A DNA stretch of 64,000 nucleotides from JBDOQU01 sp039839375 (lineage in GTDB: Bacteria; Pseudomonadota; Alphaproteobacteria; DSM-16000; Inquilinaceae): the NCBI RefSeq assembly GCF_039839375.1, contig NZ_JBDOQU010000005.1, positions 124,001-188,000 on the forward strand, in the 5' to 3' direction. Shown piece by piece: positions 52,470-60,333 of the stretch (the first letter of the stretch is position 1; the number at the start of each line of letters is the position of its first letter). The notes beneath the pieces are model-generated. The model did no database searches. It worked only from the letters and a program-made list of their open reading frames with translations, and was not told where the DNA came from. Both the position numbers and the translations under genes were made by a program.

Positions 52470-53516
52470 ATGGCCGATGGATCGACGCGGCCGCGCCTGC
52501 CGCCCAACCAGGCGCTGCTGCCCGCCCGCCGTTGGCCGGTAGTGGGGGAGGATGCGCCCCGCACCTCCGACGCCCCGTGGACGGTCTCGATCGATGGCCG
52601 GGTGCGGACGCCGGTTTCGTGGAAGCTTGAGGAGCTGAAGGGCAGGGTGCTCCGCGACTTCACGCTCGACATCCATTGCGTCACCCGCTGGTCGAAATAC
52701 GATGCCCGCTTCACCGGCATTCTTCTGGCTGATCTGCTGGTGGAGGCCGGGCCGCTGCCCGACGCCAGATTCCTTTCCTTCCGCGCGCGCAGCGGTCGCG
52801 GGCATTCCACTTCGCTGACGCTCGCCGACGCGCTCGATCTCGGCGCGATCGTCGTCTTCGCCTATGAGGGCGAACCGCTGGCGACCGAACATGGTGGACC
52901 CGTCCGCATGGTCGTGCCCGGCCGGTATTTCTACAAGAGCGTCAAATGGCTGGAGGCGATCGAATTGCTGGCGGAGGACCGGCTGGGCTATTGGGAGGCC
53001 GAAAGCGGCTATCACAACAACGCCGATCCGTGGCGGGAAGAACGCTACATCGCCGCCAACGTGAAGAAGCTGGAGCTTCGCAGGCTGATCCAGGCGCGGG
53101 ACTTCTCGGGCCGGGACCTCCTATCCATGACGGCCGACCGGATGGAGCTGAAGGGGCTGAAAGCGGCAGGCGCGCTGTTGCGGAACGCCTCCTTCCTGCG
53201 CGCCGATCTGGCGAAGGCCGACTTCACGGGCGCCAACCTGTCGAACGCGCATATGCAGCGAGCGGACCTCTCCGGCGCGACCTTCCTCGACGCCGACCTT
53301 GAAGGAGCGGACTTCCGGGGCTGCGACCTGCGCGGCGCGGATTTCCGGGGAGCCAGCCTGTTCGGCGTTTCCTTCACCGATGAGCCGGACGCGCCGTCCG
53401 ACTGGCCGGGCGCCGCCATCGATTCCGGAACCCGGATCGACCGGCGGCAGCTCGACGCCCTCAGCGACACCCAGAAGGATTATCTCATGCGCGCGCTGGA
53501 CCGGCGGGAAGCCTGA
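52470..53516 (+). CDS. Sulfite-oxidase-like molybdopterin domain fused to pentapeptide repeats
   Basis: The 348-residue protein combines two modules. Residues about 25-195 form an oxidoreductase molybdopterin-binding domain of the sulfite oxidase/MsrP type, with the conserved cysteine at residue 70 in LDIHCVTRWSK and HGGPVRMVVPGRYFYKSVKW. Residues about 205-310 are pentapeptide repeats of the A(D/N)Lxx type, for example LRADLAKADFTGANLSNA and DADLEGADFRGCDLRGADF. There is no signal peptide, so it is probably cytoplasmic, unlike MsrP. Substrate and partner are unknown. It sits between cimA and trmJ with a 1-base overlap to trmJ. Confidence 0.88.
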   Translation: MADGSTRPRLPPNQALLPARRWPVVGEDAPRTSDAPWTVSIDGRVRTPVSWKLEELKGRVLRDFTLDIHCVTRWSKYDARFTGILLADLLVEAGPLPDARFLSFRARSGRGHSTSLTLADALDLGAIVVFAYEGEPLATEHGGPVRMVVPGRYFYKSVKWLEAIELLAEDRLGYWEAESGYHNNADPWREERYIAANVKKLELRRLIQARDFSGRDLLSMTADRMELKGLKAAGALLRNASFLRADLAKADFTGANLSNAHMQRADLSGATFLDADLEGADFRGCDLRGADFRGASLFGVSFTDEPDAPSDWPGAAIDSGTRIDRRQLDALSDTQKDYLMRALDRREA

Positions 53517-54304
53517 TGGCCGGCACGGATTCCACCAAGACACCGACGCTGGGCGGACCGGCAATCATCCTGGTCGACCCCCAGCTTGGGGAGAATATTG
53601 GCACGGCCGCCCGCGCCATGCTGAATTGCGGCCTCACCGACCTGCGGCTGGTGCGGCCCAGGGATGGCTGGCCGAACCCCAAGGCCGTGCGCGCCTCCTC
53701 CGGCGCGGATGTCGTGATCGACAATGCCCGCCTCTATGACCGTACGGAGGATGCGGTCGCCGATCTCACCCGCGTCTACGCCACCACCGCCCGGCAGCGC
53801 TATATGGTGAAGCCGGTGGTGACGCCTCGCCAGGCGGCTGCGGAGATGCGGGCGGCGGCCGAAATCGGCCCCTGCGGCGTGCTTTTCGGCCGGGAGCGGA
53901 CGGGGCTGGAGAATGACGATTTGGCGCTGGCCGACGCGCTCCTGAACGTGCCGCTCAATCCCGGCTTCACCTCACTGAACCTCGCTCAGGCGGTGCTGCT
54001 GATCGGCTATGAATGGTTCACCGCCGCCGACGATACGCCGGGCCGAAGCCTCAGCGACGCCGGCCGCGCGCCGGCGACGAAGGATGAACTGGTCAACCTC
54101 TTCCACCATCTGGAGCAGGAACTGGACGCGGCGGAGTTCTTCCATGTCGCAGCCAAGCGGCCGTCCATGGTCCGCAATCTGCGCAACATGCTCCAGCGGG
54201 CGGACCTCACCGACCAGGAAGTGCGGACCCTCCACGGCGTCATCACCGCTTTGTCCGGCCGCCGACTGGACGGCCGGCCCCGCACCTCCAAGGGCGAAGG
54301 CTGA
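53516..54304 (+). CDS. trmJ: tRNA (cytidine/uridine-2'-O-)-methyltransferase TrmJ-like
   Basis: This 262-residue SPOUT methyltransferase has IILVDPQLGENIGTAARAM near the N-terminus, GVLFGRERTGLENDDL in the middle and the knot motif NPGFTSLNLAQAVLLIGYE. The C-terminal helical extension with FFHVAAKRPSMVRNLRNML fits TrmJ, which methylates position 32 of tRNAs. The ATG overlaps the upstream TGA by one base. A general TrmH-group enzyme is the alternative. Confidence 0.92.
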   Translation: MAGTDSTKTPTLGGPAIILVDPQLGENIGTAARAMLNCGLTDLRLVRPRDGWPNPKAVRASSGADVVIDNARLYDRTEDAVADLTRVYATTARQRYMVKPVVTPRQAAAEMRAAAEIGPCGVLFGRERTGLENDDLALADALLNVPLNPGFTSLNLAQAVLLIGYEWFTAADDTPGRSLSDAGRAPATKDELVNLFHHLEQELDAAEFFHVAAKRPSMVRNLRNMLQRADLTDQEVRTLHGVITALSGRRLDGRPRTSKGEG

Positions 54305-54397
54305 GGCGTGAAGGGTAGTATCTCAGTTTGAAATTGACCGGCCTCTCGAATCCCGCGCGACCTCCCATATGCTTACCGGAGGGCATAGGAGAAGCCG

Positions 54398-54709
54398 ATG
54401 GCCAAAAAAGGCTACTGGGTAGCGTCGGTCGATGTGAACGACCCTGAACGCTATAAGCAATATCTTCGAGAGAACGCGCCTGCATTCCGCAAATACGGGG
54501 CCAGGTTCCTGGTTCGCGGCGGCGATCAGGAGGCTGTGGAAGGCAAATTGCGCGGTCGGATCGCGGTGATCGAATTCAAGGACTATGCGACTGCGATGGC
54601 CTGTTATCGCTCCACCGAATATTCGGCGGCTAAGCCTCACCGCACTGAATCAGCCCTTTCGGACATTGTGATAATCCAGGGGTACGACGGCCGGCAGCCA
54701 ACGGACTGA
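54398..54709 (+). CDS. DUF1330 family protein
   Basis: This 103-residue protein has the DUF1330 ferredoxin-like fold pattern: YWVASVDVNDPERYKQYL at the start, FLVRGGDQEAVEGK in the middle, and VIEFKDYATAMACYRSTEY. The biochemical role is unknown. Codon use is AT-richer than in its neighbours (for example many ata, aaa, gaa and ttt-like codons), hinting at later acquisition. The ATG follows ggagaag. The 290 bases between it and rpsD hold the rpsD promoter and leader. Confidence 0.85.
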   Translation: MAKKGYWVASVDVNDPERYKQYLRENAPAFRKYGARFLVRGGDQEAVEGKLRGRIAVIEFKDYATAMACYRSTEYSAAKPHRTESALSDIVIIQGYDGRQPTD

Positions 54710-54825
54710 CGATGCCAACCGGATCTAACCACGCCTTCACAACAGGTTCTGATCGCTCATGAACAGGCGAGCCGCCGAGCCCGGCTGAAGGTTCAAACTG
54801 GGACACCACCGCGCGCAGGCAACGT

Positions 54826-54853
54826 TTGACATCGTGGCGTTGGTGGGTATAGT
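54826..54853 (+). promoter_or_regulatory. Strong sigma70-type promoter of rpsD
   Basis: A consensus TTGACA (54826-54831), a 16-base spacer and TATAGT (54848-54853) make this the best promoter match in the window. The predicted start is near 54860. Confidence 0.75.
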
Positions 54854-54859
54854 CCCGCG

Positions 54860-54999
54860 TCCTTCCCAAGAAGGTGGGGACGGCCCCGGGCTCCATTGAC
54901 GGGCCCGCGAAGCCGTTTCCCCGTCCGGACGAAAGATGTCTCGGAACTATTGGGACAACAATGGCCTCCGTTTCGGGGGCTTTCATCATTGGAAGAAGT
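54860..54999 (+). promoter_or_regulatory. Structured 5' leader of rpsD
   Basis: About 140 bases separate the predicted start from the ATG. Inverted segments include gtccttccc/ggtggggac, and gcctccg with cgggggc (54964-54980) lies 19 bases before the start codon. S4 is a known translational autoregulator in other bacteria; whether it acts here is inference. Confidence 0.4.
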
Positions 55000-55614
55000 A
55001 TGAGCAAGCGCGCGAATTCCAAGCACAAGATCGACCGCCGCCTCGGCGTCAACCTCTGGGGCCGGCCGAAGAGCCCGATCAACCGCCGTGAGTATGGTCC
55101 CGGCCAGCACGGCCAGCGCCGTAAGAAGCCGACAGATTTCGGCACGCAGCTGATGGCCAAGCAGAAGCTGAAGGGCTATTACGGCAATATCGGCGAGAAG
55201 CAGTTCCACAAATATTATCAGGAAGCCGTCCGCCGTCGCGGCGACACCGGCGAGAACCTGATCGGCCTGCTGGAGCGCCGGCTGGACGCCGTGGTCTATC
55301 GGATGAAGTTCGTCCCGACCGTCTTCGCCGCCCGTCAGTTGGTCAATCACGGCCACATCCTGGTCAATGGCAAGCGTCTCAACATCCCCTCCTACCAGGT
55401 CAAGGACGGCGATGTGATCGAGATCAAGCAGAAGTCCCGTGAGCTTCCGGTCGTCCTGGAAGGCGTCAGCTCGGCCGAACGCGACCTGCCCGATTATGTC
55501 GATGTCGACCATAAGGACATGAAGGGAACCTACGTCCGCGCGCCGCAGCTCGCCGACGTGCCCTACCCGGTCCAGATGGAACCGAACCTGGTGGTCGAGT
55601 TCTACTCCCGCTGA
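55000..55614 (+). CDS. rpsD: 30S ribosomal protein S4
   Basis: This 204-residue primary 16S rRNA-binding protein has the N-terminal MSKRANSKHKIDRRLGVNLW and YGPGQHGQRRKK, and the S4 RNA-binding domain RRLDAVVYRMKFVPTVFAAR with VNHGHILVNGKRLNIPSY. It nucleates 30S assembly. The ATG at 55000 follows ggaagaag. In this genome, as in other alphaproteobacteria, it stands alone rather than in the alpha operon, with its own promoter and a strong terminator. Confidence 0.97.
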   Translation: MSKRANSKHKIDRRLGVNLWGRPKSPINRREYGPGQHGQRRKKPTDFGTQLMAKQKLKGYYGNIGEKQFHKYYQEAVRRRGDTGENLIGLLERRLDAVVYRMKFVPTVFAARQLVNHGHILVNGKRLNIPSYQVKDGDVIEIKQKSRELPVVLEGVSSAERDLPDYVDVDHKDMKGTYVRAPQLADVPYPVQMEPNLVVEFYSR

Positions 55615-55633
55615 TCGGGAGACGCTGAAAGAG

Positions 55634-55666
55634 CGGCGCGACGGACCAACCGTCGCGCCGTTTTTT
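55634..55666 (+). terminator. Rho-independent terminator of rpsD
   Basis: CGGCGCGACGG (55634-55644) and CCGTCGCGCCG (55650-55660) form a perfect 11-base stem with an ACCAA loop, followed by six T. Confidence 0.95.
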
Positions 55667-55674
55667 GTTTCCGG

Positions 55675-55835
55675 AGGGCCGCCATCCGCGCCCGTTCTTC
55701 TCCGCCGGTGAAGTGGCAAGGGTCTATGGATTCCGGATCGCGGTCCGGAATGACCAATAAAAAACAATGTCATGCTGGATTTGATCCAGCATCCATGCGG
55801 CGTCGATTGAAGCCGGGACCGCGCTCGCTATCGCG
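55675..55835 (-). repeat. Family-1 intergenic repeat, copy E (rearranged halves)
   Basis: On the minus strand the closing hairpin (gatgctggatcaaatccagcatgac) comes first, then a T-rich joint (ttgttttttatt), then the opening hairpin (ggtcattccgg with cggaatccat). This is the same junction seen between copies A and B, so this locus preserves the joint of a former tandem pair. Confidence 0.75.
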
Positions 55836-55838
55836 GCG

Positions 55839-56771
55839 CTACGCCGTCCTGCGCGCTCGCCGGTAGGTTCCGAAGGCGTCCCAGCTATAGATGACCAGCC
55901 CGAGCCAGATGAAGGCGAAGGTCACCATGGTCGCGGGAGAGAAGGGCTCCCCGAAGATCGCGACCGCCAGCACAAGCTGGATGGTCGGCGCGATATATTG
56001 CATGAGGCCGATGGTGGAGAGCGTCAGCCGCTGCGCGCCGAACATGAAGAGGATCAGCGGCAGGCCGGTGACGATACCGGAGGCGATCAGCAGTACGCTC
56101 ATCCACCAGCCGCCCGCGACGAACTGCCCCGCATCCTGGCTTCCCAGCCAGAACAGGTAGATCAGCCCCACCGGCGTCAGCAGCAGCGTCTCGACCAGCA
56201 GCCCGGCCAGAGGATCGACCTTCGCCTTCTTCCGCACCAGAGCGTAGAAGCCGAAGGAGAAGGCGAGCGTCAGGGAGATCCACGGCACCTCGCCATAGGC
56301 CACAAGCTGATAGCCAACGCCGATGCCGGCCAGCGCCACCGCCAGCCCCTGCCAGCGGTTCAGCTTCTCCGACAGGAACATCATGCCCAGCAGCACGTTG
56401 ACCAGCGGGTTGATGTAGTAACCCAGGCTTGCGTCGACCAGATGGTCGATGCTGATGGCGTAGATGTAGGTCAGCCAGTTGATGGAGATCAGCACCGTCG
56501 ACAGGGCGTAGATCGGCAGCCGGCGCGGTTGGCGCAGCACATCCATCACCGCGTCCGTCTTACCCAGGCCGTAGATCAGACCGATCATCATGATCGCGGT
56601 CCAGACGACGCGATGGGCCAGTATCTCCACGGGGTTGGCTGCGCCGACGGCCTTGAAGTAGATCGGCGCGACGCCCCACAGCAGGAAAGCCCCCAGCGCA
56701 TAGGCGAGGCCGAGCATCGATTCACGGGAAGCGTTCGACGACGGGCTTCCTCCCACCATGGTCTGGCTCAT
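55839..56771 (-). CDS. rarD: EamA family transporter RarD
   Basis: This protein of about 310 residues has ten hydrophobic segments typical of the drug/metabolite transporter superfamily. The RarD signature segments are GLAYALGAFLLWGVAPIYFK, LAHRVVWTA and the STIGLMQYIAPTIQLVLAV stretch in the C-terminal half. The name comes from a chloramphenicol-resistance phenotype, and the natural substrate is unknown. The ATG at 56771 is used here; a GTG at 56783 is also in frame and neither has a strong Shine-Dalgarno. Confidence 0.9.
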   Translation of the reverse strand: MSQTMVGGSPSSNASRESMLGLAYALGAFLLWGVAPIYFKAVGAANPVEILAHRVVWTAIMMIGLIYGLGKTDAVMDVLRQPRRLPIYALSTVLISINWLTYIYAISIDHLVDASLGYYINPLVNVLLGMMFLSEKLNRWQGLAVALAGIGVGYQLVAYGEVPWISLTLAFSFGFYALVRKKAKVDPLAGLLVETLLLTPVGLIYLFWLGSQDAGQFVAGGWWMSVLLIASGIVTGLPLILFMFGAQRLTLSTIGLMQYIAPTIQLVLAVAIFGEPFSPATMVTFAFIWLGLVIYSWDAFGTYRRARRTA

Positions 56772-56850
56772 CTGCGGCGACACGAAGCTTTGCGGAACAG
56801 GAAAGGGCGGCCGTGAAGGCCGCCCCGGTCGGATCAGAATGCTGCGGCGA

Positions 56851-57201
56851 TCATCCCTGAGGCTGAACGCTGACGCCCTTGCTGCTCATCAGCTCGGACA
56901 GTTCGCCGGTCTGGTACATCTCGCGGACGATATCGCAACCGCCCACGAATTCCCCTTTCACATAAAGCTGGGGAATGGTCGGCCAGCTTGAATAATCCTT
57001 GATGCCCTGTCGCAGGCTGGGGTCCATCAGCACGTCCACGCCCTTGAACTGCACCCCCAGATGGGTCAGCACCTGGACGGTGGCGGCGGAGAAGCCGCAT
57101 TGCGGGAAGACGGGCGTTCCCTTCATGTAGAGCACGACGTCGTTCTGGCCGACCTCGTTGCGGATACGCTCGAAAACCGGGTTTTCCATGGTGGTCGTCA
57201 T
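56851..57201 (-). CDS. grxD: Monothiol glutaredoxin (Grx4/GrxD type)
   Basis: This 116-residue monothiol glutaredoxin has the CGFS active site in PVFPQCGFSAATVQVL and the glutathione-binding WPTIPQLYVKGEFVGGCDI. CGFS glutaredoxins bind [2Fe-2S] clusters with glutathione and work with BolA in iron-sulfur trafficking and iron sensing. The bolA gene is directly upstream on the same strand, 11 bases away. It is the last gene of the pur-bolA-grxD run. Confidence 0.95.
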   Translation of the reverse strand: MTTTMENPVFERIRNEVGQNDVVLYMKGTPVFPQCGFSAATVQVLTHLGVQFKGVDVLMDPSLRQGIKDYSSWPTIPQLYVKGEFVGGCDIVREMYQTGELSELMSSKGVSVQPQG

Positions 57202-57212
57202 ATTCGATATCC

Positions 57213-57449
57213 TCAGGCGTCGGGGGCGGAGGTCTGGAGCGCCAGGGCGTGGAGTTCGTTCCCCATGCGGCCCTGAAGCGCCTGATAGACCATCTGGTGC
57301 TGCTGGACGCGCGTCTTTCCGGTGAACGAGGCGCTGACGACATAGGCGGCGTAATGGTCGCCGTCGCCGCGCAGATCCTCGATCCGGATGTCCGCGTCGG
57401 GAATGCCGTCCTTGATCAGGCGGGTGATTTCAGCGGGGTCCATGGCCAT
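57213..57449 (-). CDS. bolA: BolA family protein
   Basis: This 78-residue small protein begins MAMDPAEITRLIKDGIPDADIRIEDLRGDGDHY. The conserved C-terminal helix contains RVQQHQMVYQAL and the ELHALAL histidine. BolA proteins form cluster-bridged complexes with CGFS glutaredoxin, encoded next door. I use the ATG at 57449; a second ATG at 57443 is equally possible. It lies 23 bases after purL. Confidence 0.92.
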   Translation of the reverse strand: MAMDPAEITRLIKDGIPDADIRIEDLRGDGDHYAAYVVSASFTGKTRVQQHQMVYQALQGRMGNELHALALQTSAPDA

Positions 57450-57472
57450 GACGCGACGCGATCCTGTCCTTG

Positions 57473-59665
57473 CTAGTTCATCAGCGCAGGCAACCACGCT
57501 TCGTTGACACGCTTCAACTCTTCCACCGATATGGCCGTTTGACCCTTCACTGTCAACGCGGCCCCGCCGGTCGTCCCGATGATCCGTGCCGGCACACCGG
57601 CCTCGCGGGCGGCACTCAGAACCTCGCGGCCGTCGCGGGCGGTCACGACGTAGCGGCCCTGATCTTCCCCGAACAGCTCCCCGGCCTCGCAGGCGATGTC
57701 CAGCGATGCGCCCATCCCACTCGCCATCGCCATTTCCGCCACGGCGACCAGAAGGCCGCCATCGCTGAGGTCGTGGCAGGCGCCGACCGCGCCGTGGGCG
57801 ATGCGGTTCCGGACGAAGTCGCCATTGCGCCGTTCAGCGTCGAGATCGACCGGCGGCGGCGGCCCGTCTTCCCGCCCATGGATCTCGCGCAGATAGAGCG
57901 ACGCACCCAGATGTCCGCCGGTTTCGCCGATAAGGACGATATCGTCGCCTTCGCTGATGAAGGCGATCCCTGCCCGGTGGCTGAGATCGTCCAGCAGGCC
58001 GACCGCGCCGATCGCCGGGGTCGGCAGGATGGCCTCGCCATTGGTCTCGTTATAGAGCGAGACATTGCCGGAGACGACGGGGAAGTCCAGCACTCGGCAG
58101 GCGTCGGACATGCCCTGGATGGCGCCGACGAACTGCCCCATGATCCGGGGCTTCTCCGGATTGCCGAAATTCATGTTGTCGGTGATCGCCAGGGGCCGGG
58201 CCCCGACCGCCGTCAGGTTCCGCCACGCCTCCGCGACTGCCTGCGCGCCGCCCCGCTTGGGGTCGGCCGCGACATAGCGGGGCGTGCAGTCGGTGGTGAT
58301 CGCCAGCGCCTTGCGCCCGCCATGGACGCGCACGATGGCCGCATCGCCGCCGGAGGCCGCGACGGTGTCGCCCATGACGGTGCCGTCATACTGCTCCCAG
58401 ATCCACGCCTTCGACGCGATATCCGGACAGCCGACCAGCTTCGTCAGTACCTCGTCCAGCGGGCCGGGCAGGGGGATTTCCGCCGCCGGGACATCCGCCT
58501 GTGGCGGCGTCGGCTCCCACGGCCGGTCATATTCCGGGGCGTTGCCGACCAGCGGCTTCACTTCGATGTCGGCGGCCACTTCGCCGTTCATCTTCAGCAC
58601 CAGATGGCCGGTGTCGGTGACCCGGCCGATGACGGCGAAATCCAGCTCCCACTTCTCGAAGATCGCGCGGGCTTCATCCTCGCGGCCGGGCTTGAGGACC
58701 ATGAGCATCCGCTCCTGGCTCTCAGACAGCATGATCTCATAGGGAGTCATGCCGGTTTCCCGCTGGGGCACGTGGTCGAGGTCAAGCTCGATGCCGCACC
58801 CGCCCTTGTCGGACATTTCCACGGAGGAGGAGGTGAGGCCGGCCGCGCCCATGTCCTGGATGGCGACGATCGCGTCCGTCGCCATCAGTTCCAGGCACGC
58901 CTCGATCAGCAACTTCTCCGTGAACGGGTCTCCGACCTGGACCGTCGGCCGCTTCTCCTCGGAATCCTCGGAGAATTCGGCCGAGGCCATGGTCGCGCCA
59001 TGGATGCCGTCGCGCCCGGTCTTGGAGCCGACATAGACGATCGGGTTGCCGATGCCGGCGGCGGCCGAATAGAAGATCCTGTCCGCCGGCGCCAGGCCCA
59101 CGGTCATGGCGTTGACCAGGATGTTGCCGTTATAGGCGGCGTGGAAATTCGTTTCCCCGCCCACCGTCGGCACGCCCACGCAATTGCCGTAGCCGCCGAT
59201 CCCGGCAACGACGCCGGCCAGCAGATGGCGCGTCTTGGGATGGTCGGGGCTGCCGAAGCGCAGCGCGTTCATGTTCGCCACCGGCCGCGCGCCCATGGTG
59301 AACACGTCGCGCAGGATGCCGCCGACCCCCGTCGCCGCGCCCTGATAGGGCTCGATGAAGGAAGGATGGTTGTGGCTCTCCATCTTGAAGATGCAGGCCT
59401 GGCCGTCGCCGATGTCGATGACCCCGGCATTCTCTCCCGGGCCGCAGATGACCCAGGGGGCCGTCGTCGGCAGGGTCTTCAGCCATTTCTTGGAGGATTT
59501 GTAGGAGCAGTGCTCCGACCACATGACGGAGAAGATGCCGAACTCCGTCAGGGTCGGCGTCCGGCCCATGATCTCCAGCATCAGCGCGTATTCGTCGGCG
59601 CTCATGCCGTGCTGCGCCGCCAACTCGGGCGTCACGGCGGGTTCCCTGGCGATCGGCGCGTTCAC
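57473..59665 (-). CDS. purL: Phosphoribosylformylglycinamidine synthase subunit PurL
   Basis: This 730-residue short-type PurL uses ammonia delivered by PurQ, with PurS as bridge, to make FGAM in the fourth step of purine synthesis. Motifs include MWSEHCSYKSSKKWLKTLP, KMESHNHPSFIEPYQGAATG and a second AIRS-type repeat with TDNMNFGNPEKP. The start at 59665 overlaps the purQ stop by 4 bases. The length is normal for the small PurL form. Confidence 0.97.
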   Translation of the reverse strand: MNAPIAREPAVTPELAAQHGMSADEYALMLEIMGRTPTLTEFGIFSVMWSEHCSYKSSKKWLKTLPTTAPWVICGPGENAGVIDIGDGQACIFKMESHNHPSFIEPYQGAATGVGGILRDVFTMGARPVANMNALRFGSPDHPKTRHLLAGVVAGIGGYGNCVGVPTVGGETNFHAAYNGNILVNAMTVGLAPADRIFYSAAAGIGNPIVYVGSKTGRDGIHGATMASAEFSEDSEEKRPTVQVGDPFTEKLLIEACLELMATDAIVAIQDMGAAGLTSSSVEMSDKGGCGIELDLDHVPQRETGMTPYEIMLSESQERMLMVLKPGREDEARAIFEKWELDFAVIGRVTDTGHLVLKMNGEVAADIEVKPLVGNAPEYDRPWEPTPPQADVPAAEIPLPGPLDEVLTKLVGCPDIASKAWIWEQYDGTVMGDTVAASGGDAAIVRVHGGRKALAITTDCTPRYVAADPKRGGAQAVAEAWRNLTAVGARPLAITDNMNFGNPEKPRIMGQFVGAIQGMSDACRVLDFPVVSGNVSLYNETNGEAILPTPAIGAVGLLDDLSHRAGIAFISEGDDIVLIGETGGHLGASLYLREIHGREDGPPPPVDLDAERRNGDFVRNRIAHGAVGACHDLSDGGLLVAVAEMAMASGMGASLDIACEAGELFGEDQGRYVVTARDGREVLSAAREAGVPARIIGTTGGAALTVKGQTAISVEELKRVNEAWLPALMN

Positions 59666-60324
59666 GACAAAGCCTCCACCAGCGCATCGAACATCGGCTT
59701 GCCGTGGATGCTGCCCAGTGCGGGGTCGGAGACGCGCTCCGGATGGGGCATCATGCCCAGCACGTTGCGGCGGTCGTTGTAGAGGCCGGCAATGTCGTTC
59801 ATCGATCCGTTCGGGTTGTCGAGATAGCGGAACGCGACCTGGCCTTCGCCCTCCAGCCGCCGCAGCGTGTCCTTGTCGGCGAAATAGTTGCCGTCATGGT
59901 GGGCGATCGGCAGGTTGATGGTCTGGTCCGGCTTGTAGCGCGCGGTGAAGATGCTGTTCGTCCCCTCCACGCGCAGGGGGACGCTGCGGTGGATGTATTT
60001 CAGGCTGGCGTTGCGCATCAGCGCGCCCGGCAACAGCCCCGATTCCGTCAGCACCTGGAAACCATTGCAGACGCCCAGCACGGCCACGCCCTGTTCGGCG
60101 CGAGCCTTGATCTCCTGCAGGACCGGCGAATGGGCGGCCATGGCCCCGGCGCGCAGATAGTCGCCGTAGGAAAAGCCGCCGGGGATCACGATCAGGTCCA
60201 GCTTCGGGAGGTCTGAATCGCCGTGCCAGATCATGGCCGGAGGCCTGCCCGTGGCGCGGTGCAGCGCGTCGGCTATGTCACGGTCGCAATTGGAGGCGGG
60301 GAAGACGATGACGGCGGCTTTCAT
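59662..60324 (-). CDS. purQ: Phosphoribosylformylglycinamidine synthase, glutaminase subunit
   Basis: This 220-residue class I glutamine amidotransferase has the nucleophile cysteine in VLGVCNGFQVLTE and the histidine/glutamate pair in MMPHPERVSD. It feeds ammonia to PurL. It begins 9 bases after the glycosylase gene on the same strand and overlaps purL by 4 bases. Confidence 0.97.
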   Translation of the reverse strand: MKAAVIVFPASNCDRDIADALHRATGRPPAMIWHGDSDLPKLDLIVIPGGFSYGDYLRAGAMAAHSPVLQEIKARAEQGVAVLGVCNGFQVLTESGLLPGALMRNASLKYIHRSVPLRVEGTNSIFTARYKPDQTINLPIAHHDGNYFADKDTLRRLEGEGQVAFRYLDNPNGSMNDIAGLYNDRRNVLGMMPHPERVSDPALGSIHGKPMFDALVEALS

Positions 60325-60333
60325 GGGCGCGGT

